A stretch of DNA of 64,000 nt from Agromyces cerinus (GTDB lineage Bacteria > Actinomycetota > Actinomycetes > Actinomycetales > Microbacteriaceae), in the NCBI RefSeq assembly GCF_016907835.1, contig NZ_JAFBCT010000001.1, positions 2,604,001-2,668,000 on the forward strand. Direction: 5' to 3'. The notes beneath the pieces are model-generated. The model had not been told where the DNA came from. It did not search any database and worked only from the letters and a program-made list of their open reading frames with translations. Shown piece by piece: positions 17,676-24,199 of this stretch. Each line of letters starts with the position of its first letter. The first letter of the stretch is position 1. A program made the position numbers and the translations under genes.

Positions 17676-18374
17676 TTGACTGCGACTGACTCCAACCGTG
17701 GCGGTGCCGCGCGCGCGTCGACCGGCCGGGCTCGCCTCGACCGCGAATCGATCGTGGCCGCGGGACTCGAACTGGCCGCGACCTCGGTGACGACGACGAT
17801 CTCGGTGCGCGAACTCGGCACCCAGCTCGGCGCCGACCCGACGGCGATCTACCGCCACTTCCGCAGCAAGGAGCAGCTGATGGAGGCGCTCCTCGACGAG
17901 CTGACGCTCCGCAGCGTCGCCGCCGTCACCGCCGAGACATCCGACTGGCGCGAGCGTCTGCGGCAGCTCTCGCAGGCCACCCTGAGGCACTACTCCGCAC
18001 ACCCGGCCATCGGCGCCGAGGCGATCGTGCTCACGACCCACGGCCCCGGCGAACTCGAGGCGATCGAGATCATGCTCGAAGCCTTCTCCGAGGCCGGGCT
18101 CACCGGCGACGACGTCGTGCGGCACTATGCGCTGCTCGCCTCGCATGTGCTCTCGAGTGCCGCCGGCATCGCACGAGGCCGCGCGGAGCGGGGCGACGGC
18201 CCCGAGCCCGGCCCCTGGTTCGACGGCCCGATCCTCGCCGACCCCCGCCGGTTCCCCCTGATCACGGCCTTCAACAGCGAGCTCGCCGACCTCCAGGACG
18301 TCGACCTCTTCCTGCTCGGGGTCGAAGCCGTCATCCAGTCGGCCGAACTGACCGTGGCGCGCAACGCGGAGTAG
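17676..18374 (+). CDS. TetR-family repressor, probable regulator of the amidohydrolase/ABC operon
   Basis: 232 residues from the TTG at 17676, which has GAAGAGG 5 nt upstream; an in-frame GTG at 17634 lacks such a site. The helix-turn-helix is at about 44-66 (VRELGTQLGADPTAIYRHFRSKEQL), and the rest is an all-helical ligand and dimer domain. It is divergent from the six-gene catabolic operon, and the shared promoter carries a perfect palindrome over both -35 boxes, so it very likely represses itself and the operon until the substrate binds. The palindrome link is inference from position and symmetry. Confidence 0.88.
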   Translation: MTATDSNRGGAARASTGRARLDRESIVAAGLELAATSVTTTISVRELGTQLGADPTAIYRHFRSKEQLMEALLDELTLRSVAAVTAETSDWRERLRQLSQATLRHYSAHPAIGAEAIVLTTHGPGELEAIEIMLEAFSEAGLTGDDVVRHYALLASHVLSSAAGIARGRAERGDGPEPGPWFDGPILADPRRFPLITAFNSELADLQDVDLFLLGVEAVIQSAELTVARNAE

Positions 18375-18377
18375 CGC

Positions 18378-19370
18378 TCAGCTCCGCGCCGCCGGCGCCG
18401 GCCGAAGCGCCGCGATGCCGAACCGCGGCCCCTCGCGCCGCGCCTCCCCCGGCGTCGAGCCATGGTGCCGTTTGAAGGCACGACTGAACGCGGCCTCCGA
18501 GGAGTAGCCGACCCGACGCGAGATCGTGGCGATCGGGTCGCTCGTGCTCGCGAGCTCCGCCCGGGCCTGCTGGAGACGCCAGCCTGCGAGGTACCGCATC
18601 GGCGGTTCACCGAGGAGGGCGGTGAACCGCTCGGCGAAGGCCGACCGCGACATGTTCGCCTCGCGCGCGAGCTCGACCAACGTCCAGTCGTGGTCGATGC
18701 GGGCGTGCATACGGCCGAGAGCACGGCCGACGTGCGGGTCGCGGAGTGCGGCGAGCCATCCGGTGGCCGACGGATCGGACGTGCGCAGCCACGAGCGCAG
18801 CACCTGCACGACGAGCACGTCGGCGAGGCTCGTCATGACCGCCTCGCCGCCCGGCTGAACGCTCTCCGCCTCACGCGCGAGCAGTCGCAGCACGGTCTGG
18901 AACGCACCCGCCTCGCCGTCGTCCCAGGAGTCGACCCTGATGAGGCCGGGCAGCTCCTCGATCATGCGTGCGGAGAGCGGCCCGTCGACCTGCAGTGCCG
19001 CGTACGCGATCAGGGTGCGATCGCCCCCTCCCCCGATGCGCATGTGCTCGTACGTGTCGCTCACCTGTTCGACGGGGATCTCGAAGAGCGGCGTGCTCGA
19101 GGCATCCGCTGCACTGAGCAGTCGGTGCGACGCACCGCCCGTGATGAGCGCGGCGCTGCCGGCCTCGAGCTCGTGCCGCTCACCGTCGATCTCGAGCACG
19201 CACCGGCCGGCGAGCACGACCGGCAGCATCATGAACCCCTCGAGTTCGGGGAACTCCACGCCCCACGGCGCTGTGAGCTCGGCGCGGCAGTAGAGGGCGC
19301 CGGTGAATCGGAGCAGCTGCAGGCCGTCGCCCAGCGAATCGCCGGCGGCCTGGGTGCGCGGGTTGACCAT
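18378..19370 (-). CDS. AraC-family regulator with N-terminal cupin domain
   Basis: 330 residues. The N-terminal half is a cupin_6-type ligand domain (GFMMLPVVLAGRCVLEIDGE, LITGGASHRLL). The C-terminal 100 residues hold the double helix-turn-helix of AraC proteins (WTLVELAREANMSRSAFAERF and PIATISRRVGYSSEAAFSRAF). I start it at the ATG 19370 because the cupin begins soon after. It is divergent from the NAD(P)-binding protein gene at 19510, a pairing often seen for this subgroup, which probably senses a small reactive or aromatic compound. Confidence 0.9.
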   Translation of the reverse strand: MVNPRTQAAGDSLGDGLQLLRFTGALYCRAELTAPWGVEFPELEGFMMLPVVLAGRCVLEIDGERHELEAGSAALITGGASHRLLSAADASSTPLFEIPVEQVSDTYEHMRIGGGGDRTLIAYAALQVDGPLSARMIEELPGLIRVDSWDDGEAGAFQTVLRLLAREAESVQPGGEAVMTSLADVLVVQVLRSWLRTSDPSATGWLAALRDPHVGRALGRMHARIDHDWTLVELAREANMSRSAFAERFTALLGEPPMRYLAGWRLQQARAELASTSDPIATISRRVGYSSEAAFSRAFKRHHGSTPGEARREGPRFGIAALRPAPAARS

Positions 19371-19509
19371 GCGTCCAGCGTGCCATGCAGATCCGCCGAA
19401 GATCCGAGAATCTGGACGAACAGCATAGAAATCCGGCCGTTGAGAGATTGTGCGTCCCGCTCGAGAGACCCACGCTGGATGCATCATCACTCACCGAAAG
19501 GACACGAAC

Positions 19510-20328
19510 ATGTCTGAGAACTTCGCGGTCATCGGCGCCACCGGCAAGACCGGCCGTCGCGTCGCCGACCTCCTCGAGGCGGACGGCCACGCCGTGCGCC
19601 GCCTCGCCCGCGGCACGAGCCCGGCGTTCGACTGGGAGCACCCGGAAGGGTGGGCTTCCGCACTGCAGGGCATCGACCGGCTGTACGCGGCCTACGTCCC
19701 CGACCTCGCGGCCCCCGGCTCCGAGTCGGCAATCACTCGCTTCGTCGAGATCGCCGAAGAGGTCGGCGTGCAGCGCATCGTGCTGCTCTCGGGCCGAGGA
19801 GAGGACGGGGCGCGTCGCTGCGAGGACATCCTGCTCGCCTCGAACGTGCCCGCCGCGGTCGTGCGGGCGAGCTGGTTCGCGCAGAACTTCACCGAGGGCA
19901 TGCTGACCGACGCGGCCGTCACGGGGGTGCTGGCGCTTCCGGCCGGGAACGTGCGAGAGCCGTTCGTCGACGTCGACGACGTGGCAGCAGTCGCCGTCGA
20001 GGCGCTCACGGGACCGGGGCACGAGGGCCGCGTGCACGAGGTGACCGGGCCGGAGTCGCTCACGTTCGCAGAGGTCGCGGCGATCCTGTCGGAGACCACG
20101 GGACGCGAGATCGTCTATGTGCCGATGGAGCTCGACGAATTCCACGCCGCGGTCGCCGCCGAGGAGGGCGAGTCCGTCGCGAACCTGCTCACCGAGCTGT
20201 GCCGCGAGACCTTCGACGGCCGCAACGTGCTCCCGACCGGGGGCGTGGCCGCGGCACTCGGTCGGCCGCCGCGCGACCTGCGCTCCGTGCTGACGACCGC
20301 CGCTGCCGCCACGACAGCACGGCCGTGA
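19510..20328 (+). CDS. NmrA-like NAD(P)-binding protein
   Basis: 272 residues. An extended (atypical) short-chain dehydrogenase fold with the N-terminal nucleotide motif GATGKTG (9-15) and the NmrA/QOR2-like course (RIVLLSGRGED, VVRASWFAQNFTEG, EVTGPESLTFAEVAAIL). Such proteins reduce quinone-like compounds or act as NADPH sensors. AAAGGA precedes the ATG. It is transcribed away from the AraC gene and is its likely target. The YxxxK pair of classical dehydrogenases is not evident, as is common in NmrA proteins. Confidence 0.85.
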   Translation: MSENFAVIGATGKTGRRVADLLEADGHAVRRLARGTSPAFDWEHPEGWASALQGIDRLYAAYVPDLAAPGSESAITRFVEIAEEVGVQRIVLLSGRGEDGARRCEDILLASNVPAAVVRASWFAQNFTEGMLTDAAVTGVLALPAGNVREPFVDVDDVAAVAVEALTGPGHEGRVHEVTGPESLTFAEVAAILSETTGREIVYVPMELDEFHAAVAAEEGESVANLLTELCRETFDGRNVLPTGGVAAALGRPPRDLRSVLTTAAAATTARP

Positions 20329-20383
20329 GACCCGGCGAGACCGAGCCGGGATCGCGGCATCGACCGTCGGACGGGCGACACCG

Positions 20384-20423
20384 ACGACCGAGGCCCGGTG
20401 CTCCACGCATCGGCCTCGGTCGT
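20384..20423 (+). terminator. Stem-loop terminator after the NmrA-like gene
   Basis: Perfect 12-bp arms ACGACCGAGGCC (20384-20395) and GGCCTCGGTCGT (20412-20423) with a 16-nt loop. It lies 55 bp after the NmrA-like stop and before the next promoter. Confidence 0.65.
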
Positions 20424-20442
20424 ACCCGCACCCGCCACTCGA

Positions 20443-20448
20443 TAGGCT
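20443..20448 (+). promoter_or_regulatory. -10 box TAGGCT of a leaderless promoter
   Basis: TAGGCT ends 6 nt before the ATG at 20455, and no Shine-Dalgarno is present. Transcription would start at or next to the A of the start codon. Confidence 0.6.
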
Positions 20449-20454
20449 CACGGC

Positions 20455-20826
20455 ATGCTCGCCGTCGTCGTACTCTGCGTGATCCTCGGCGTGCTCGCCG
20501 TCTTCCAGCTCGCGCTCGCCCTCGGGGCGCCGATCGGGCGATTCGCGTGGGGCGGGCAGCATCGCGTGCTGCCCGCACGACTGCGCATCGGCAGCGCCGT
20601 CGCGATCGTGATCTACGCCGTGATCGCGGTGATCGCACTCGATCGCGCGGGTGCCATCGACGTCGTCTCCGACGTGATCTCGACGGTCGGCATGTGGGTC
20701 GTGTTCGGGTACTTCGTGCTCGGCATCCCGATGAACGCCGTCTCGCGAAGCAGGGCCGAGCGGTACACGATGACACCGATCGTCGTGGTGCTCGCCGTGC
20801 TCAGCCTCCTCATCGCCCTCGGATAG
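20455..20826 (+). CDS. Small four-helix membrane protein of unknown function
   Basis: 123 residues, almost entirely four hydrophobic helices (about 1-24, 43-62, 72-92 and 104-122) joined by short loops, with a basic SRSRAERY segment before the last helix. I recognise no catalytic motif; related small integral membrane proteins are annotated only as hypothetical. It appears to be transcribed alone, from a leaderless promoter, just after a terminator. Confidence 0.8.
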   Translation: MLAVVVLCVILGVLAVFQLALALGAPIGRFAWGGQHRVLPARLRIGSAVAIVIYAVIAVIALDRAGAIDVVSDVISTVGMWVVFGYFVLGIPMNAVSRSRAERYTMTPIVVVLAVLSLLIALG

Positions 20827-20860
20827 CACCGCCGTCGGCGACCCGGCGCCCAGCGCCGGC

Positions 20861-21658
20861 TCAGTCGACGAGCGCCCCGGCCGTGAGGTTCGAGATGACG
20901 CCGGTCATCGAGCGCGCCCGGTCGGATGCCGCGAACGCGAGGTACTCCGCGACCTCGGCGAGCGACGGCAGCCGGCCGAGCAGCGTCGTGCCGGCGAGCC
21001 CGGCGAGCCACTCGTCGCGGCCGATGCCGCCCGCCGCAGCGATACGGCCGAACATCTCGCCGGTGTACGAGGTGTCGTACGCGTCGGCCATCGCGTGCGG
21101 GCGCACGCAGACGACCCGCACGCCGCCCGGGCCGAGCTCGCCGGCGAGCGCCCGCGAGAAGCCCTCGAGCCCGGCGCTCTGCGCGGCGTTGCCGATGATT
21201 CCGGTGCCCGAGAGCCGCGCGCCGGGCGTCGAGATCGTGAGGATCACGCCGCTGCCCTGCGCGAGCATCGGGCGGGAGACCGCCTTGGCTGTGACGAAGT
21301 TCGTCTGCAGGTAGCCGGTGACCGGGTGCAGGTAGTCGGCGAGCGAGGTCTCGGCGATCGGCAGGCCCTGCACGTGGTCGAAGCCCACGGCGTTCAGGGC
21401 GATGTCGATGCGGCCCGCGGCATCCGTCACCTCGTCGACGTGCCGGTCGACGGCCGCCTGGTCCATCGCGTCGACCACGGCGAGGTCGACGGATGCCCCG
21501 AGCTCGCGCGCTGCGGATGCTGCGGTCTCGAGTCGCGGCAGGCTGCGGCCGGCGAGGAACAACCGGGCGCCCTCGCGCGCGAACACCCGCGCGGTCGCGG
21601 CCCCGATGGACCCGCCGCCGCCGTGGATCACGGCCACCTTGTCGTCGAGCAGCATCAT
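20861..21658 (-). CDS. SDR-family protein lacking the usual YxxxK catalytic pair
   Basis: 265 residues of Rossmann fold. The nucleotide-binding glycines are in HGGGGSIG (12-19), with LNAVGF in place of the NNAG motif. The region that normally reads YSASKAAL aligns with NAAQSAGL, so the catalytic Tyr and Lys are replaced by Asn and Ser. Either the chemistry differs or the protein has a binding role. It is the third gene of an operon with ArsR and SRPBCC genes, each joined by ATGA overlaps. ATG 21658 is used; a second ATG follows directly. Confidence 0.85.
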   Translation of the reverse strand: MMLLDDKVAVIHGGGGSIGAATARVFAREGARLFLAGRSLPRLETAASAARELGASVDLAVVDAMDQAAVDRHVDEVTDAAGRIDIALNAVGFDHVQGLPIAETSLADYLHPVTGYLQTNFVTAKAVSRPMLAQGSGVILTISTPGARLSGTGIIGNAAQSAGLEGFSRALAGELGPGGVRVVCVRPHAMADAYDTSYTGEMFGRIAAAGGIGRDEWLAGLAGTTLLGRLPSLAEVAEYLAFAASDRARSMTGVISNLTAGALVD

Positions 21659-22089
21659 GCGTCTCCGTTCTCTGCGAGGGTCCTGGCGAACCGGTCGATG
21701 ATCTCGGTCCAGCCCGCGGTGTGCCGCTGCACGGCCTCCGCGTCGGGCAGGAGCTCGTGGCGCACCTCGACGACGGTGGCGTCGCCGTCGGGACGGAACG
21801 TCACCCGCACCACCGAGTCGGTCTGGTGCGTGGCGGCCGAGCGCCAGGTGAACTCGAGCGTGTGCGGCCGGTCGATGACCGTGTAGTTGCCCGCGTGCAC
21901 GAACGAACCGTTCGGGTCGTGCATCGTGATCGCGAAGGCGCCCCCGACCCGGCGATCGGCGACCGCGCCCGACGGGGCGCTGCCGTCGCGGCGCATCCAC
22001 ACGGCGAGGCTCTTGGGGTCGAGCCAGGCGTCGAAGAGACGCTCGGCGGATGCCGCGATGCGCCGGCTGACCGTGACGACCGCGGTCAT
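21655..22089 (-). CDS. SRPBCC/AHSA1-domain protein
   Basis: 144 residues, a single Bet v1-like domain of the AHSA1 group (SRRIAASAERLFDAWLDPKSLAVWM, VGGAFAITMHDPNG, TEIIDRFARTLAE). These small cavity proteins often sit beside ArsR regulators and bind hydrophobic ligands; the biochemical role is generally unknown. The start ATG overlaps the ArsR stop and its stop overlaps the SDR start, so translation of the three is coupled. Confidence 0.88.
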   Translation of the reverse strand: MTAVVTVSRRIAASAERLFDAWLDPKSLAVWMRRDGSAPSGAVADRRVGGAFAITMHDPNGSFVHAGNYTVIDRPHTLEFTWRSAATHQTDSVVRVTFRPDGDATVVEVRHELLPDAEAVQRHTAGWTEIIDRFARTLAENGDA

Positions 22090-22454
22090 CGCAGCGCTCC
22101 GCTCGTGGTGCCGGCGTCGGCATCGACGTCCCCGTCGGCGTCGGCGAGCACGAACGCCTCGAGCGCGGCGAGGCGCTGCTCCCAGAACTCGCGGTACTGC
22201 GTCATCCACGCGACCGCTTCACCGAGCGCCTCGGCGCGCAGCGACAGCACGTGGTCGCGCCCGCGCACGTGCCGCTCCACGAGCCGGGCGCGCTCGAGCA
22301 CCTTGATGTGCTTGCTCGTGGAGTTCAGCGAGATCGGGAACTCGCGCGCGAGTTCGGTGACGCGCGCGTCGGAGACGCGGAGGCGGTCGAGGATCGCGCG
22401 TCGCGTGGGATCGGCGACGGCGCTGAGCACGGTGTCGAGTTGATATTCACCCAT
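22086..22454 (-). CDS. ArsR-family transcriptional regulator
   Basis: 122 residues with a winged helix-turn-helix spanning most of the chain (SAVADPTRRAILDRLRVSDARVTELAREFPISLNSTSKHIKVLERARLVE... in outline). There are no cysteine pairs of metal sensors, so this is the non-metal ArsR subgroup usually found with SRPBCC proteins. The transcript is probably leaderless: -10 TATATT lies 7 nt before the ATG. A perfect palindrome covers both -10 and start codon, which points to tight autorepression. Confidence 0.9.
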   Translation of the reverse strand: MGEYQLDTVLSAVADPTRRAILDRLRVSDARVTELAREFPISLNSTSKHIKVLERARLVERHVRGRDHVLSLRAEALGEAVAWMTQYREFWEQRLAALEAFVLADADGDVDADAGTTSGALR

Positions 22455-22490
22455 GGGGGTGAATATATGCCCGAGGCGAACCCGCGTCAA
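22443..22490 (-). promoter_or_regulatory. ArsR operon promoter with palindrome over -10 and start codon
   Basis: On the minus strand: -35 TTGACG (22490-22485), 17-bp spacer, -10 TATATT (22467-22462), 7 nt, then ATG at 22454. A perfect inverted repeat with 10-bp arms (ATATTCACCC at 22443-22452 and GGGTGAATAT at 22457-22466, 4-bp centre) spans the -10 box, the transcription start and the first codons. Confidence 0.85.
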
Positions 22491-22563
22491 GGGGTTCGAC
22501 GATCGTGGACCGATTCCGGTGCGCGCCTGCCGGCGTCTCACGAGACCGCAGAACGGCGATGCC

Positions 22564-22622
22564 TTGACCATGACACGTCGGGTGTTTATTGTTCTTCGAT
22601 AAGATCGAAAAACGATAAGGAG
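22564..22622 (+). promoter_or_regulatory. Promoter and candidate XRE operator for the DUF2975/XRE pair
   Basis: -35 TTGACC (22564-22569), 17-bp spacer, -10 TATTGT (22587-22592). Immediately downstream, over the expected start point, lies the inverted repeat TTCGAT-AAG-ATCGAA (22595-22609), and CGATAA occurs twice (22597 and 22613). AAGGAG (22617-22622) is the ribosome site for the GTG at 22629. Confidence 0.7.
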
Positions 22623-22628
22623 TTGGTC

Positions 22629-23306
22629 GTGACCGTCACCGAGGCATCCGCTGCCCGACCGAACGCACGCACGCGCACGCCGCGCGGCACCTCGATCGGC
22701 ATCGGGCTGATCTGGGTCATCGCGACCTTCGCGATGCTCTTCGACGCGCTGGCGCTGTTCTCGATCACGACGGGGCTGTTCTTCGTGAACGTGCTGCAGG
22801 GCGATGTCGAGGCGCATCAGTCGCTCACCGCGCTCCCGCAGTTCATCCAGGCGGAACTCCGCGAGGGCGCCGACCCCGCCGACCTCACCGACCTCTCCAT
22901 CTGGGTCCGTGCCCTCTGCGCGCTGCCCACCCTCGTGCATCTCGTGGTGGTGCTCGTCTCGACGATCCTGGTGACGCGCGCGATCCGGGTCATCGAAGGC
23001 GGCCGCCCCTTCACGACGGTCGGCGTTCGCGCGTGGGCGCTGCTCAGCGTCGTGCTCATCGTCGGCGGCGGTCTCCAGGGCCTCCTCGACACGGTCGCCG
23101 TCGGGGTCCTCTCCGCCCTCGCTCGCACGAATACCGATGGCTACCCCGACGGCCCGTGGGGGCTCGGCGGCGACTACCAGGCGCTCGGCACGAACCTCCC
23201 CGACTGGCCCTGGATCTTCTTCGTGCTCGGCATCATCTCCGCCGCCGTCGCCGCCGCATTCCGCGAGGGCTCGCGCCTCGAGGCGGAGGTCGAGGGTGTC
23301 GTCTGA
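22629..23306 (+). CDS. DUF2975-family membrane protein
   Basis: 225 residues with four predicted membrane helices (about 20-45, 90-110, 128-150 and 190-210) separated by polar loops, matching the DUF2975 layout. The family is almost always followed by a small XRE-type regulator, as here, and is thought to work with it as a membrane-linked signalling unit, but no function is established. The GTG at 22629 has AAGGAG 6 nt upstream. The final codons overlap the downstream regulator gene by 11 bp. Confidence 0.8.
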   Translation: MTVTEASAARPNARTRTPRGTSIGIGLIWVIATFAMLFDALALFSITTGLFFVNVLQGDVEAHQSLTALPQFIQAELREGADPADLTDLSIWVRALCALPTLVHLVVVLVSTILVTRAIRVIEGGRPFTTVGVRAWALLSVVLIVGGGLQGLLDTVAVGVLSALARTNTDGYPDGPWGLGGDYQALGTNLPDWPWIFFVLGIISAAVAAAFREGSRLEAEVEGVV

Positions 23307-23571
23307 CCGCGGTGAACAGACCGAGCACGGCACGCCGCGGAACTCCGAGGACAGCGACCATCGCATCGTCGTGCACCTCGCCGAGGTGCTCGAGCAGCGC
23401 GGCATGACCCTCACCGAACTCTCCGAACGCATCGGCGTCACGCTCGCCAACCTGTCGATCCTGAAGACCGGCAAGGCCCGCGCGGTTCGCTTCACGACCC
23501 TCACCGCGATCTGCGAGGCCCTCGACACGACGCCCGCCGAACTCTTCAGCTACGAGCCCCGCGACGACTGA
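23296..23571 (+). CDS. Cro/CI-type (XRE) small transcriptional regulator
   Basis: 91 residues. After a polar 25-residue N-terminus comes a compact helix-turn-helix (RIVVHLAEVLEQRGMTLTELSERIGVTLANLSILKTGK, in outline) of the YozG type. The GTG at 23296 has GGAGG 6 nt upstream, inside the DUF2975 reading frame. Together the two genes form a conserved pair; the palindrome at 22595 is its probable autoregulatory site. Confidence 0.85.
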   Translation: MSSDRGEQTEHGTPRNSEDSDHRIVVHLAEVLEQRGMTLTELSERIGVTLANLSILKTGKARAVRFTTLTAICEALDTTPAELFSYEPRDD

Positions 23572-23623
23572 CCGTCGCCGCCGGCGGGTTCCAGATGTCG
23601 GTCGGCGGTGGCAGGCTGACGTC

Positions 23624-24199
23624 ATGGCGATCGAGGTGCGCGCGGCGACCGAGTTCGACGACGTCGCGGCGGTCGTCGGGCCGAAGAACCCGACGTCGAA
23701 CGTGTGCTTCTGCCTGAGCTACCGGCTGCTCTCCTCGAAAGAGAACGTCGAGTTGCGCGGGCCCGAGCGCGCCGACCGCGTGCGCGAGCTCTGCGCGCTC
23801 GACCCTCCGCCCGGCGTGCTCGCCTACGACGGCGACGAGGTGGTCGGCTGGGCGGGGGTGCATCCGCGCGCCGACACGAGCTTCGCGAAGAACCGCAAGA
23901 TCCCGCACGTCGACGACCTCGACGTGTGGTCGGTGTGGTGCATCCGCGTGCGGCCCGGGCACCGCAAGAGCGGCATCAGCCACCACCTGCTCGCCGGCGC
24001 GGTCGAGTTCGCCCGCGAGCACGGCGCGCCGGCGATCGAGGGCTACCCGGTCGACAACCGGGGCGAGAAGGTCGACCTGACCATGGCCTACGTCGGCACC
24101 CGCGCACTGTTCGAGCGGGCCGGCTTCACGAAGGCGGCCGACACCGAGTCGGTGGTGGGCGGGTTCCCCCGCGTGCTCATGCGCCTCGATCTGCGCTGA
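23624..24199 (+). CDS. GNAT-family N-acetyltransferase
   Basis: 191 residues. The acetyl-CoA loop is VWCIRVRPGHRKSGISHHLLAGAVEFARE (in outline, about 105-133), with a late FERAGFTKA motif. Substrate unknown. A -10-like CAGGCT lies 6 nt before the ATG, consistent with a leaderless transcript. The 3' end overlaps the convergent MMPL gene by 23 bp, with no terminator between them. Confidence 0.85.
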   Translation: MAIEVRAATEFDDVAAVVGPKNPTSNVCFCLSYRLLSSKENVELRGPERADRVRELCALDPPPGVLAYDGDEVVGWAGVHPRADTSFAKNRKIPHVDDLDVWSVWCIRVRPGHRKSGISHHLLAGAVEFAREHGAPAIEGYPVDNRGEKVDLTMAYVGTRALFERAGFTKAADTESVVGGFPRVLMRLDLR

